A stretch of 64,000 nt of DNA. Origin: Acidobacteriota bacterium. Lineage in GTDB: Bacteria > Acidobacteriota > Terriglobia > UBA7540. Where the stretch lies: assembly GCA_004298155.1 (NCBI GenBank), contig SCRD01000018.1, positions 1 through 64,000 of the forward strand, read 5' to 3'. Positions 46,765-56,254 of this stretch are shown piece by piece (positions within the stretch are counted from its first letter, which is position 1; every line of letters starts with the position of its first letter). A program made the position numbers and the translations under genes. Below the pieces are notes generated by a model. It searched no databases and had not been told where the DNA came from. It worked only from the letters and a program-made list of their open reading frames with translations.

Positions 46765-46821
46765 CGAGCTAAACTCGCCGCTACGATAAAGCCATTAACG
46801 AGCTAAACTCGCCGCTACGAT
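46765..46821. repeat. Tandem hairpin repeats, right end of ADOP cassette
   Basis: A 23-bp word beginning cgagctaaactcgccgctac occurs at 46765-46787 and again at 46799-46821, with no mismatch. Each copy can fold on gag-ctaaa-ctc. A diverged third copy is at 40708-40728, at the other end of the ADOP cassette. Confidence 0.65.
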
Positions 46822-47066
46822 GAAGGTCGGTCTGCTCCGAATGCATCGCAAAACCCGCGGCACATGCGCAACCCGGATGGCGGCATCGGCGTGCCGCTGC
46901 GGGCTGAGCCGGCTCTTTCCAGGCTTCCCTAGACATTCTACAAAAGAACCATAACGCCCTTCCCCTAGATTGTCAAGGGGAGGAAGTTTTTAAATTTTTC
47001 GCAGCCGAGCCGGTCGAGATTTTGAAGCAGCAGGGCGGGGAAGAACCCTGGCGGACTGCCCGGCAT

Positions 47067-47096
47067 TGACAAACAGCATCGACTGCCGCTAGTGTA
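47067..47096 (+). promoter_or_regulatory. Promoter candidate for purD
   Basis: TTGACA (47067-47072), an 18-nt spacer, then TAGTGT (47091-47096). The expected start of transcription is near 47103, only about four bases before the purD ATG, which lacks a Shine-Dalgarno, so purD may be leaderless. Confidence 0.45.
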
Positions 47097-47106
47097 ACTT
47101 GCTCCT

Positions 47107-48438
47107 ATGAATATCCTCGTTTTAGGATCGGGTGGGCGCGAACATGCGCTGGTCTGGAAGCTGCGCGAAAGCCAGCTGACGGATGAGATTTTCTGCGCGC
47201 CGGGAAACGCCGGCATTGCCCAGACGGCTGAGTGCTTTCCCGTCGATCTCACCGACCCCGCGGCGATGCTGCAGTTGGCGACAGAACTGAAGGCTGACCT
47301 GACGGTGGCCGGACCGGAAGCGCCGCTGGTTGCAGGCGCCGTGGACGAATTCGAACAGGCAGGGCGAAAGATTGTGGGTCCGACGAAGCTGGCTGCGCAG
47401 CTCGAAGGAAGCAAAATCTTCGCCAAGGAGTTCATGAAGCGCCACGCGATTCCGACGGCCAGGTTTCGGGTGGTGGAAGATTACTCGAGCGGCGAAGAGG
47501 CCGTTGCCAACCTCGGTTTACCGGTGGTGATCAAGGCTGACGGGCTTGCGGCCGGCAAAGGCGTGGTGGTGGCCCGCACACGCGGCGAGGCTGAAAAAGC
47601 CCTGGGTGATTTCCTGGTCAGGAAATTGCTGGGCGGCGCCGGTGAGCGGGTGGTGGTTGAAGAATGCCTGATGGGCGAGGAGCTCTCCTTCATCATCCTT
47701 GCGGGCAAACGAGGCTGGCTGCCTCTGGTCCCGGCCCAGGACCATAAGGCTGCGTTCGACAACGACCTTGGCCCCAACACCGGAGGCATGGGGGCGTACA
47801 GCGAAGATTCAATCCTTCCAGACCGGCTGCGCCAGGACATCATTCGCAATGTAGTCGAGCCCTCGCTGGCCGGCATGGCGGCGGATGGCATGCCCTATCA
47901 GGGGTTTCTCTATTGTGGGCTGATGTTGACAGCGGAAGGCCCCAGGGTGCTGGAATACAATGTCCGCCTGGGCGACCCTGAAGCGCAGCCTATCATGATG
48001 CGGCTTCGCTCTGACCTGTGCGAAATGCTCATGGCCTCTCTCGATGGCCAGTTGACGGCAATTGGCGCCCGCTGGAGTCCAAACCCTTCGGTGTGCGTGG
48101 TGCTTGCCTCCAGGGGGTATCCCGGCAAGATCGAAACCGGTAAGGAAATCACGGGAATCGAGGCCGCGGAATCGCTTGGCGGCGTCAAAGTCTTCCATGC
48201 GGGCACGGTATTCCGTGACCATCAACTGCTCACCTCGGGAGGGCGTGTCCTGGGGGTGACGGCGATTGCTGAAGATCTGCCCACGACCATCGAACAGGCC
48301 TATGCCGGTGTCGACAAGGTCCACTTTGACGGGATGCATTACCGCCGCGACATTGGCGCAAAAGGGTTGCGGCGGCTCAAGGTGACGGGAGAAATTCATC
48401 ATCCCGACAATCAGGCGGGCAATCCGCCTCCGGCGTAA
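47107..48438 (+). CDS. purD: Phosphoribosylamine-glycine ligase (GAR synthetase)
   Basis: Second step of de novo purine synthesis: ATP-dependent joining of phosphoribosylamine and glycine. The 443-residue protein starts MNILVLGSGGREHALVWKL, the canonical PurD start. The ATP-grasp domain includes LPVVIKADGLAAGKGVVVA, LSFIILAGKRGWLPLVPAQDHK and DLGPNTGGMGAYSEDSIL; VLEYNVRLGDPEAQP is the metal-binding block (NVRxGDPE, usually NxRFGDPE). purE follows after 61 bp, so the pair is probably one transcript. No Shine-Dalgarno is visible before the ATG. Confidence 0.97.
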   Translation: MNILVLGSGGREHALVWKLRESQLTDEIFCAPGNAGIAQTAECFPVDLTDPAAMLQLATELKADLTVAGPEAPLVAGAVDEFEQAGRKIVGPTKLAAQLEGSKIFAKEFMKRHAIPTARFRVVEDYSSGEEAVANLGLPVVIKADGLAAGKGVVVARTRGEAEKALGDFLVRKLLGGAGERVVVEECLMGEELSFIILAGKRGWLPLVPAQDHKAAFDNDLGPNTGGMGAYSEDSILPDRLRQDIIRNVVEPSLAGMAADGMPYQGFLYCGLMLTAEGPRVLEYNVRLGDPEAQPIMMRLRSDLCEMLMASLDGQLTAIGARWSPNPSVCVVLASRGYPGKIETGKEITGIEAAESLGGVKVFHAGTVFRDHQLLTSGGRVLGVTAIAEDLPTTIEQAYAGVDKVHFDGMHYRRDIGAKGLRRLKVTGEIHHPDNQAGNPPPA

Positions 48439-48499
48439 GAGTTGCAGGACAACCCGCAGCAAGCGCGCCGCCGGATGCAAAATCCAACAGGAGAAACGA

Positions 48500-49015
48500 A
48501 TGGCTGAAAAAGGAAAAGCACAAGTCGGCATCATCATGGGGAGCGACACCGATCTCCCTGTGATGAAAGAGGCCGCCGCCACACTCGAGAAATTCGGAGT
48601 GCCGTTTGAGATTGACATTACCTCTGCGCACCGGTCGCCCGCCCGTACCTCCGAATACGCCCGCACGGCCAGGGAGCGCGGGCTGAAGGCGATCATCGTA
48701 GGAGCAGGAGGAGCGGCACACCTGGCCGGGGTGGTGGCGGCGGAAACAACACTGCCGGTGATCGGCGTCCCCATGCCGACAACTTCGCTGCAGGGAATGG
48801 ATTCGCTGCTTTCAACGGTCCAGATGCCGGGCGGCATTCCAGTAGCCTGCGTGGCCATTGGGAAGTCCGGCGCGGTGAACGCAGCCATCCTCGCCGTGCA
48901 GATCATAGCCACAGCGGACGCGACGCTAGGGCAGAAGCTGGCAGATTACAAGAAAGAGCTGGCCAGGGGTGTGCAGGAAAAGTCGGAGAAATTAAAACGC
49001 GAGTTTCAGCTTTAG
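48500..49015 (+). CDS. purE: N5-carboxyaminoimidazole ribonucleotide mutase
   Basis: The 171-residue protein interconverts N5-CAIR and CAIR in purine synthesis. GIIMGSDTDLPVMKEAAATL carries the SDxxxM motif, SAHRSPARTSEYA the active-site His, and IIVGAGGAAHLAGVVAAETTLPVIGVP the GGAAHLxG loop; these are class I PurE features. Class I enzymes usually work with PurK, which is not in this window. AGGAG stands 6 nt before the ATG. It ends 30 bp from the convergent msrB. Confidence 0.97.
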   Translation: MAEKGKAQVGIIMGSDTDLPVMKEAAATLEKFGVPFEIDITSAHRSPARTSEYARTARERGLKAIIVGAGGAAHLAGVVAAETTLPVIGVPMPTTSLQGMDSLLSTVQMPGGIPVACVAIGKSGAVNAAILAVQIIATADATLGQKLADYKKELARGVQEKSEKLKREFQL

Positions 49016-49045
49016 CCCGCGTCCGGCAAGCGCGCTCCTGCCTTT

Positions 49046-49447
49046 CTACGGCTTCTTATCGAATTTGAGGGCGACGGAATTGATGCAATAACGCAGGCCG
49101 GTGGGGCCGGGGCCGTCCGGAAACACGTGGCCCAGATGGGCGTCGCACCTGCTGCAGAGGACTTCCACGCGCCGCATGGCATGGCTCAGGTCAGACTCTT
49201 CCCGGATATTCTCGCTGTCCATAGGGGCGGTGTAACTCGGCCAGCCGCAGGGCGAATCAAACTTGGCGTCGGAACTGAACAGCTCCGCTCCGCAGCAGAC
49301 GCAGCGGTAGGTCCCCCTGTCGTGCAGACCAGTATATTCGCCGGTGAAAGGCGGCTCCGTGCCTCTCTGGCGGGTAACGTAATATTGCTCAGGCGTCAGC
49401 TCTTTCCGCCATTCTTCGTTGGTCTTGCTGATTTTCTTATTCTCCAT
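49046..49447 (-). CDS. msrB: Peptide-methionine (R)-S-oxide reductase MsrB
   Basis: Reduces the R-epimer of methionine sulfoxide. The 133-residue protein has the catalytic cysteine in [10 protein letters not shown] (Cys121) and two zinc-binding pairs, CVCC (Cys49, Cys52) and CSRC (Cys98, Cys101). GWPSY and [11 protein letters not shown] are typical. Cys67 in DSPCGWPSY stands in the usual place of a resolving cysteine. No signal peptide. It is well away from msrA (13755-14225) in this window. Confidence 0.97.
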   Translation of the reverse strand: MENKKISKTNEEWRKELTPEQYYVTRQRGTEPPFTGEYTGLHDRGTYRCVCCGAELFSSDAKFDSPCGWPSYTAPMDSENIREESDLSHAMRRVEVLCSRCDAHLGHVFPDGPGPTGLRYCINSVALKFDKKP

Positions 49448-49679
49448 CGGCGCCCCCTCTGGATTTGACTGCGGCTTTGATCATCGGGCATCTCGGTGAT
49501 CCAGCTCTTTGATGCATACTAACAGATAAAAGACCCTTAACACAGGGACCCCAGAGTGCCCCAGTGCGCTCCGGATTGCAGCCTTTGGGGAGCGCAGAGG
49601 CCACAGAGACTTTTATCACGGAAGGGCTGTTGTTGTGGTCACCCCGGCTTGCCGGCGGCGTGCCGGCCTGGCTGCGAAC

Positions 49680-49688
49680 TGCTATAAT
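49680..49688 (+). promoter_or_regulatory. Extended -10 promoter candidate for mtnA
   Basis: TGCTATAAT, a perfect TATAAT with an extended TGn, ends 45 nt before the mtnA ATG. No -35 box at the expected distance. Confidence 0.45.
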
Positions 49689-49733
49689 TCTGAAATTTGC
49701 GAAAGTGCGGAAAATCCAACTGAGCGAGACGTG

Positions 49734-50813
49734 ATGTTCAAAACCATTGAATGGACCGGCGACGGCGTGCGGATGATTGACCAGACGCTGCTGCCCAGCG
49801 AAGAGATTTACAGGACTTACCGGACGTACGCGGAAGTGGCGGAGGCGATCCGGTCCATGGTGATTCGCGGGGCGCCAGCCATCGGGGTGGCGGCGGCGAT
49901 GGGTGCGGCGCTGGGAGTGAAGAATTCGCGCGCGAAGAATGTCAAGGAACTCCGCGCCGAGTTTGAAACCATCGCGGACACGATTTCGAGAACACGGCCA
50001 ACCGCCGTCAACCTGTTCTGGGCGGTCAAGCGCATGCGGGGAGTGTTTGAAAAAGCCCTGGAAGCCCCGGGCCCTGACGCCAGGAAAATCGAACAGGCAA
50101 GGGAACTGCTGGTGGAGGAATGCCAGCGCGTGCTGGCGGAGGACATCGCCGTGAATGAAGCGATGGGCCGGCACGGCGCCACGCTGCTGAAGGATTCTTC
50201 AACCGTCCTGACCCACTGCAACGCCGGGGCGCTCGCCACCGGCGGGTATGGGACGGCGCTGGGAGTGATCAGGGCCGCGGCGTCGGAAGGGAAAAAGATC
50301 AGCGTCTTTGCGGATGAAACCCGGCCGTTCCTTCAGGGCGCGCGGCTTACGGCGTGGGAACTGGCCAAGGACGGCATTCCGGTAACGGTGATCACCGACA
50401 ACATGGCCGGGTATTTTATGAAGCAGTCGAAAATTCAGGCTGTGATTGTGGGCGCAGACCGCATTGCCGCTAACGGCGATGTGGCAAACAAAATCGGGAC
50501 CTATACGGTGGCCGTGCTGGCGCGCGAAAACCAGATTCCGTTCTATGTGGCCGCCCCGCTTTCAACCATTGACCTCAGCCTCGCCTCGGGAGATGAAATC
50601 CCCATTGAAGAGCGCTCGCCTGAGGAAGTCACGCACTGGCGGGGAATCCAGACCGCGCCGGATAACGTGGGCGCCCGCCATCCTGCCTTTGACGTGACTC
50701 CTCACCGCTACGTGTCGGCTATTATTACCGAGCGCGGCATTGCCCGTGGTCCCTACACGGAGAGCCTGAAAGCCCTTTTTGAAGAGATGGGAACGCATAA
50801 GGCCTCGCGGTAG
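49734..50813 (+). CDS. mtnA: Methylthioribose-1-phosphate isomerase
   Basis: Isomerises methylthioribose-1-phosphate to methylthioribulose-1-phosphate in methionine salvage. The 359-residue protein starts [21 protein letters not shown]. The catalytic cysteine is in [19 protein letters not shown] (Cys162) and the catalytic aspartate in [20 protein letters not shown] (Asp242), matching the known Cys160/Asp240 of the Bacillus enzyme. [13 protein letters not shown] is another family block. The ATG at 49734 is chosen by alignment; upstream frame is not conserved. No other mtn gene is next to it. It converges on the MacB-like permease gene. Confidence 0.96.
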   Translation: MFKTIEWTGDGVRMIDQTLLPSEEIYRTYRTYAEVAEAIRSMVIRGAPAIGVAAAMGAALGVKNSRAKNVKELRAEFETIADTISRTRPTAVNLFWAVKRMRGVFEKALEAPGPDARKIEQARELLVEECQRVLAEDIAVNEAMGRHGATLLKDSSTVLTHCNAGALATGGYGTALGVIRAAASEGKKISVFADETRPFLQGARLTAWELAKDGIPVTVITDNMAGYFMKQSKIQAVIVGADRIAANGDVANKIGTYTVAVLARENQIPFYVAAPLSTIDLSLASGDEIPIEERSPEEVTHWRGIQTAPDNVGARHPAFDVTPHRYVSAIITERGIARGPYTESLKALFEEMGTHKASR

Positions 50814-50852
50814 AGAAGCGCCGCCCGCTGCTCCAGCGGAAAAACCTACTGA

Positions 50853-52097
50853 CTATTCGTAGTGAAGGGCCACGATGGGGTCGAGGCGTGAGGCTTTCAT
50901 TGCGGGCCACATTCCGAAAAACAACCCGATGCTGATTGAGACCAGAAAACCGAGGAGGACGGACCATAGCGGCACGGAGGATGGAACGCTGGGAAAGAAC
51001 GTTCGTATGGCGAAGTTCAACATGTAGCCCAGGGCTATGCCCATCACACCGCCCGCGCCCGTCAGCGTCATGGCTTCCAGCAGGAACTGCCAGGTGATGT
51101 CCTGCCGGCGCGCACCGATGGCTTTGCGCACGCCGATTTCGCGGGTGCGCTCGGTGACGGAAACCAGCATGATGTTCATCACCCCGATCCCGCCCACCAG
51201 CAGTCCAATCGAGGAGAGCACGACCATGACCAGGGCCACCGTCCCGGTGATCTGGTTGAATTGTTTGATAACGGACGCCGCAGTCGCCATGCCGAAGTTA
51301 TTTCCCTGTTCAGGTTTAACTTTACGCACCCTTCGCAGCGCGGCGGTGATTTCGTCCATGGCGGCATCCATCCGGTTCGGATAGGCCATGGCCAGAATAA
51401 AGTTCTCTTTTGCCTGGGGGTAGATTTTTTTGAAGGTCCAGTAGGGGATAAAGACCGTCCGGTCAGAGCCATTATCGCCCAGAAAGGACAATCTCTTGGC
51501 CAGGGTCCCGATAATTCGAAATGTATTGCCGCCCACGGCGATGTCTTTGCCGATGGGGTCCTCATTCTGAAAGAACCTCGTGGACACATCCGCGCCAATG
51601 ACGGCGACGTTCAGGCGATGGCTGTCCTCGAGAGAGGTGTAAGGCCGTCCGTCCACGAACTGGGAGTTGTTAATAAAGAAATCCTCCGAGGTAGCGCCTT
51701 GAAGGTTGGCATCCAGCATATCCTGCCCCTTGTACTTGGCCCCCACGGCGGGTCCCCGATTGAAAATCTCGACGGCTACATCCTCGACGTCAGGACAGTT
51801 GTCCCGAATGGCCATGGCTTCCTCGTACTGCAGAGGCTTCCGCATCCGCTCTTCGCGCGTCAGGTTGAACCGGATGCCCGGCTCAAACTTGTAAATGAAA
51901 ATCGAGCGGGAACCATACTGCTCCATGGTTTTGACGAGCTGGTTGTTAAGGCCCGTGATGATGGAGGCCACACCGATCACGGTGGTGGTCCCGATCAGAA
52001 CCCCCAGCACCGTGAGGGCCGAGCGGAATTTGTGGGTGCGGAGCGTATCGAGCGCCAGCAGCAGATTTTCGCGAAAATTCCGCAGATGTTTTGGCAT
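50853..52097 (-). CDS. MacB-like ABC permease, second of two
   Basis: A 414-residue FtsX-type permease. One N-terminal membrane segment (ALTVLGVLIGTTTVIGVASII) is followed by a periplasmic MacB_PCD domain (~60-250), then three membrane helices. ERTREIGVRKAIGARRQDITWQFLLEAM is the coupling block, and the C-terminus is ASRLDPIVALHYE. It is the last gene of a four-gene minus-strand operon, 2 bp after the other permease, with which it may pair as a heterodimer. The N-terminus MPKHLRNFRENLLLALDTLRTHKFRSAL is typical of this group. Likely cargo: a lipid, peptide or small hydrophobic compound. Confidence 0.92.
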   Translation of the reverse strand: MPKHLRNFRENLLLALDTLRTHKFRSALTVLGVLIGTTTVIGVASIITGLNNQLVKTMEQYGSRSIFIYKFEPGIRFNLTREERMRKPLQYEEAMAIRDNCPDVEDVAVEIFNRGPAVGAKYKGQDMLDANLQGATSEDFFINNSQFVDGRPYTSLEDSHRLNVAVIGADVSTRFFQNEDPIGKDIAVGGNTFRIIGTLAKRLSFLGDNGSDRTVFIPYWTFKKIYPQAKENFILAMAYPNRMDAAMDEITAALRRVRKVKPEQGNNFGMATAASVIKQFNQITGTVALVMVVLSSIGLLVGGIGVMNIMLVSVTERTREIGVRKAIGARRQDITWQFLLEAMTLTGAGGVMGIALGYMLNFAIRTFFPSVPSSVPLWSVLLGFLVSISIGLFFGMWPAMKASRLDPIVALHYE

Positions 52098-52099
52098 GG

Positions 52100-53395
52100 C
52101 TAGACTTCCGCCCTCAGGGCTTCAATCGGGTCGAGCCTGGCGGCCTTGCTGGCTGGATAGATGCCGAAGAAAAGGCCGACGATCACCGACAGTCCCACTC
52201 CGACAAGGACGGCGCTGAGAGGCACCGAGGAGGTTACGAACCTTTGAACAAGCAGGTTGACCAGGAACGCGAGCACGATGCCCACCACCCCGCCCGTACC
52301 GGCCATGACGGCGGATTCAATGATGAATTGCGTCAGAATATCGCGCCTGCGCGCGCCAAGTGATTTGCGGATGCCGATCTCGTGCGTGCGGTCCGTCACG
52401 CTGGCCAGCATGATGTTCATGATCACGATGCCGCCGACCACCATGAAGACCGCGACCACGCCAATCGTGACCGCGAAAATGGTGCCGGTCAATCTCTGCC
52501 ACAGGTTCATGATGGTTTCCGAGGCGTTGATGCCAAAGTTGTCATCATCGTGGTATTGCAGGTGCCGCCGGACGCGCATCAGCATGCGGGCTTCATCTTC
52601 GAGCGGAATCATCTGGGCCGCTGACCACGCCTGGATACTGACATTAAGTTCCGCCCTGGAGAAGTAGGCTTTTTGGAAAGCCGTGAGGGGAACCATGACA
52701 AAGTTATCCTGGCTTTCCCCGAACGTTGTTCCGATTTTCTCCGCGACGCCGATCACGCGGAACGACTGGTTATCCACACGGATCTCTTTGCCGATCGGGT
52801 CCACGTTGGGGAAGAACTTGTCCACCAGGTCCGTCCCGATAAAACAAACAGGCGCCGCGTGTGTATAGTCGGGATCAGAAATGTAACGCCCATAATCTAC
52901 TTTCTGCTGCCCGATATCAATCATGCTGGGCGTTACTCCCGTAAGGTTCACATCGTAGACAACCTGATTCCCATAATGCACCGTGCGGCCCCAGTACTCG
53001 GCTGTCGCGCCGATGGTCTTGAAGCCCTGGAGATTTTCTTCGAGGAACCTATAATCCTCCATGCGAATGGGCCGGTTGCGCCGCCGCGCTTTCAGCCAGG
53101 ATTCATAACCCTGGGCCCACTTGTACTGGCTCAGGATAAACGTGTTGACTCCCAGGTTGGCAACATGTTCGGCGATGTAGAGGTTCATGCCGTTGATGAC
53201 GGACATCACGACGATCAGGGTGGTGGTGGCAATTACCACGCCGAGCAGGGTGAGGAAGGAACGGAGCTTGTGCGTGCTCAAGGCCTCGATGGCGATCCAG
53301 AAAGCCTCACGGGCCGTCACCCACGCGCTATATAGTTCACCCTGCCTGCGGCGATTATGCTTTGCCGGCGCTTGTCCAGTCATTGAAGTTTCCAC
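52100..53395 (-). CDS. MacB-like ABC permease, first of two
   Basis: A 431-residue FtsX-type permease with the same plan as its neighbour but clearly different sequence. It starts after a basic ~20-residue leader (KHNRRRQGELYSAWV) with the block AIEALSTHKLRSFLTLLGVVIATTTLIVVM; a MacB_PCD domain follows, then three helices with DRTHEIGIRKSLGARRRDILTQFIIESA. The end is AARLDPIEALRAEV. It lies 48 bp after the ATPase gene and 2 bp before the second permease gene. Two non-identical permeases with one ATPase suggest a heterodimeric channel. Confidence 0.92.
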   Translation of the reverse strand: METSMTGQAPAKHNRRRQGELYSAWVTAREAFWIAIEALSTHKLRSFLTLLGVVIATTTLIVVMSVINGMNLYIAEHVANLGVNTFILSQYKWAQGYESWLKARRRNRPIRMEDYRFLEENLQGFKTIGATAEYWGRTVHYGNQVVYDVNLTGVTPSMIDIGQQKVDYGRYISDPDYTHAAPVCFIGTDLVDKFFPNVDPIGKEIRVDNQSFRVIGVAEKIGTTFGESQDNFVMVPLTAFQKAYFSRAELNVSIQAWSAAQMIPLEDEARMLMRVRRHLQYHDDDNFGINASETIMNLWQRLTGTIFAVTIGVVAVFMVVGGIVIMNIMLASVTDRTHEIGIRKSLGARRRDILTQFIIESAVMAGTGGVVGIVLAFLVNLLVQRFVTSSVPLSAVLVGVGLSVIVGLFFGIYPASKAARLDPIEALRAEV

Positions 53396-53443
53396 GGAGA
53401 CCCCTGTCGGAAGTCCTGTATCCAGAGGCCCGCCTGGCCGCCA

Positions 53444-54214
53444 CTAAGCCACTTTTTCGTCCCGGTCGATCTTGCCATCGCGAATGTGAATGATGCGATG
53501 GGCGCGGGCGGCGATATCATGCTCATGAGTTACCAGAACGATGGTGTTACCCGACTCATGGAGGCGGTCAAACAAATTCATAATTTCTTCGCCGGTGGCG
53601 GAATCCAGGTTTCCGGTTGGCTCATCGGCCAGGATAATCGAAGGATTATTAATCAGGGCGCGCGCAACCGCGACCCGCTGCCGCTGGCCTCCGGAAAGCT
53701 CATTGGGGCGATGGTCCACACGGTCGCCCAGCTCCACCTTGCGGAGCACCTCCTGGGCGCGCTGGAGCCTTTCTCCGGGCGGAGTCCCATTGTAGATAAG
53801 CGGCAATTCGACGTTGTGGAGCGCCGTGGCCCGCGCCAGCAGATTGAAGGTCTGGAAAACGAAGCCGATTTCCTTGTTTCGGATGTAGGCAAGCTCATCG
53901 TCCGTCAGTTCGCTGACCAGCCGTCCGTTCAACCAGTACTGTCCGCTGGTGGGCGTGTCAAGGCAACCGATCAGGTTCATCAGGGTTGATTTGCCGGACC
54001 CGGAAGGGCCCATTATGGCGACGTATTCTCCACGCACGATGGAGAAAGAGACGCCACAGAGCGCGTTGACCTGAATCGCTTCCATGTCGTAGGTCTTCCA
54101 CAAGTCCTGCGCAAGGATGACAATGTTTTCAGGCGAGGGCGACTTTGCCAACTCGTCCGCGGCGCCAGTTTGCGATTCCGTCGTTGAAAAAGGATCCATG
54201 GCTTGGCCTTGCAT
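53444..54214 (-). CDS. MacB/LolD-type ABC ATPase
   Basis: A 256-residue ATPase. Walker A is GPSGSGKST (about residues 69-77), the signature is [15 protein letters not shown] and Walker [14 protein letters not shown]; all are intact. The sequence around [26 protein letters not shown] is typical of the MacB/LolD/FtsE group, which work with FtsX-type permeases. The start may be at 54214 (MQGQAMDPF) or 54199; neither has an ideally spaced Shine-Dalgarno. It drives the exporter made with the two permeases and the adaptor; no separate outer-membrane TolC gene is nearby. Confidence 0.93.
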   Translation of the reverse strand: MQGQAMDPFSTTESQTGAADELAKSPSPENIVILAQDLWKTYDMEAIQVNALCGVSFSIVRGEYVAIMGPSGSGKSTLMNLIGCLDTPTSGQYWLNGRLVSELTDDELAYIRNKEIGFVFQTFNLLARATALHNVELPLIYNGTPPGERLQRAQEVLRKVELGDRVDHRPNELSGGQRQRVAVARALINNPSIILADEPTGNLDSATGEEIMNLFDRLHESGNTIVLVTHEHDIAARAHRIIHIRDGKIDRDEKVA

Positions 54215-54255
54215 CTCCTGAGGTTTCTTCTATCGAGATATCGTGTTTCCCGTGG

Positions 54256-55818
54256 TTACGACGAAGGAGTCTGGCTCATGGCTTTGACGCTGTTGTCAAT
54301 CTTGACCTTTGCATCGTTTTTCAACGTCCGGAGCACCTGGTAACTTCCCGTGACGATTTCCTCGCCGGGCTTAAGGCCGCTGAGCACTTCAACGTTCATT
54401 GTGCCCATAATTCCGGTTGTGACCGGGGTGAAGGCGGCCTTTCCGTTCTTCACGATAAAGACCCCCTGGATTTCTTTTTTGCTGGCGGAATCCTGGCCGG
54501 CCTCAGCAGGCCCCGCCGCCAGCGCCTTCCCCTTCGTTTTGGCGCCTTTTTTCTCGCGATCCAGCTCGCCCTGGGTACGCACCGTAAGGGCTTGTATGGG
54601 GATGGAAATCGCATCCTTTCGAGTGGCGGTCGTGACCTTGGATGTGGCTGAAAGGCCTGGTCGCAGGCCCAGAGGCGGGTCGTCCAGGGTAACAGAAACT
54701 GTAAAGTCCTTGGCTTCGCCTTGATTCGTTGCGGTGCTGGTATTGCTGCTGGTGGTGGTCTGGCCGGAAGTGGAACTCAGCGCGCTCATCCCGATTTCGG
54801 TCACGTGTCCTTTGAATTTCTTTTCGGGAATTGCGTCAATGGTAACTTCCGCCGGCTGGTCCATCTTGATGCCCAGAATATCGGTTTCATCCACGTTCAC
54901 GACGGCGTTTATGACGGACAGATTGGAAACCTGGAAGAGGGCGCTTCCCGGCTGGTTTTGAATGCCCGGAACGACGTTTTCTCCAACGTGAACGGGAAGA
55001 TAAGTAATGATCCCATCGAAGGGCGCTGTGTAAATCGTCTGGTCACGCTGGTTCTTGATGCCGACAAGCTGCGCCTGAGCTTGAAGTACGCTCGCGTGAG
55101 ACATATCGCGATTGTAATTGGCCTGGTTGAGCTGTGCTCTGGCTTGTGCAACCTGGGCCGTGGAGGATTGCACCGTGGCCTCAGCAACCTGGTAGGTGCT
55201 GAGAGCCTGGTCAAACGCCTGCTGCGAAATCAATTGTTGCTTAAACATCTGCTGCGAGCGCGTAAAGTCGTCCTTGGCCTGCTGAAGCTTGGCCTGGGCC
55301 TGGGCCAGATTTGCCTGCGACGTATGGAGGTTTGCCGTCGCCGATTGGACGTTTGCCTCCTGGACGCGCGAATTGGCTTGCGACGACCTCAGGGCCGCCT
55401 GCTGAGCTTGCACGCCAGCTTGCTGCTGGACATCTTCGGTGCGAAGCAGGAGCTGGCCTTTCTTTACACGATCACCTTCTTTTACCAGGATCTCCGTCAC
55501 TTTGCCGAAAGAGTTGGCATTGACAGTGGCAAACTTATCTGGAGGCGGCTTGATTTCTCCCGACGCGGTTACAATTGCAGAAAGGTCCTGCCGTATGACT
55601 TTGCCGGTCTGGACGCTTACGAGGCCACGGTGGCTCCAGGCAATTCCTCCTATTACCAGCCCTGCCAGGACCACGATAGCAAGGGCGAGTAACAGGATTT
55701 TCTTTGTTTTGGAGAGACCTTTCTTCGCGCGGCCACCCAGTGGACCGCGCGGCGATCCGATATCTTCTGCCGAGAGATGGTTGATCTGGCCTATTTTCAC
55801 TTCAGTAGTTTGTCCCAT
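54256..55818 (-). CDS. HlyD/MacA-like periplasmic adaptor
   Basis: A 520-residue membrane fusion protein. The N-terminal ~35 residues are cytoplasmic, followed by one membrane segment (ILLLALAIVVLAGLVIGGIAW). A lipoyl half-domain (SGEIKPPPDKFATVNANSFG) leads into a long coiled-coil hairpin (~130-245, Gln/Ala-rich, with QANYNRDMSHASVLQAQAQL), and then the second lipoyl half, beta-barrel (FQVSNLSVINAVVNVDETDI) and membrane-proximal domain. A Lys/Ala-rich insert (EKKGAKTKGKALAAGPAEAG) makes it longer than most MacA (~370). It is the first gene of the operon, with an extended -10 box about 235 bp upstream. Confidence 0.92.
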   Translation of the reverse strand: MGQTTEVKIGQINHLSAEDIGSPRGPLGGRAKKGLSKTKKILLLALAIVVLAGLVIGGIAWSHRGLVSVQTGKVIRQDLSAIVTASGEIKPPPDKFATVNANSFGKVTEILVKEGDRVKKGQLLLRTEDVQQQAGVQAQQAALRSSQANSRVQEANVQSATANLHTSQANLAQAQAKLQQAKDDFTRSQQMFKQQLISQQAFDQALSTYQVAEATVQSSTAQVAQARAQLNQANYNRDMSHASVLQAQAQLVGIKNQRDQTIYTAPFDGIITYLPVHVGENVVPGIQNQPGSALFQVSNLSVINAVVNVDETDILGIKMDQPAEVTIDAIPEKKFKGHVTEIGMSALSSTSGQTTTSSNTSTATNQGEAKDFTVSVTLDDPPLGLRPGLSATSKVTTATRKDAISIPIQALTVRTQGELDREKKGAKTKGKALAAGPAEAGQDSASKKEIQGVFIVKNGKAAFTPVTTGIMGTMNVEVLSGLKPGEEIVTGSYQVLRTLKNDAKVKIDNSVKAMSQTPSS

Positions 55819-56054
55819 CGTAACCTTCTCAGTTGCTCCCTTCCGATTAGGGAACAGGCGTCAATCCGGCAGCCGGGGCATACTCCTCCCCTCCCTTGTG
55901 ACGGCCGGGCCTAAAGACAAGAGCATTCATCCTTACAGCTCTTATACGCTTTGGAGGCGTGAAAGGTTCCAGTTGTGCCATATTGGCGATCTCAGAGGGC
56001 ACTGATTGGGAAACGCCCCGTGCGTGCTCGTCTTGGGCGATAGTCCTCTGCGGA

Positions 56055-56063
56055 ATTATATCA
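56055..56063 (-). promoter_or_regulatory. Extended -10 promoter candidate for exporter operon
   Basis: On the minus strand TGATATAAT occurs in the gap upstream of the adaptor gene. It would give a leader of about 230 nt. The -35 position is not convincing. The rest of the ~500-bp gap (55819-56325) contains no gene I can support. Confidence 0.45.
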
Positions 56064-56254
56064 TAGCCCCTTGGTAGCATTTGTGATGGCAATCCATCTT
56101 TGATGAGGAAACCGCGATCGGAAAGCTTCTAAAAACAGGGCTTCCCCGCTGGGCTGTCGAGCCTGGCCTCAGGCCACCTTTCGAGGCTAAATAACATCCT
56201 TGATTCCAGCAGGGAAGCAGCCTGTTCTCGACGCACCGGCTGGAGCAGAACTAA

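Larger units (their letters stand above)
46723..47106. other. 384-bp spacer between ADOP and purD
   Basis: Contains two copies of the cgagctaaactcgccgctac element and the purD promoter candidate (47067-47096). No gene recognised. Confidence 0.5.

Noticed and set aside
55847-55981. 44-codon leader peptide before the adaptor gene
   Set aside because: No ribosome site and no conserved-looking features; treated as non-coding leader.
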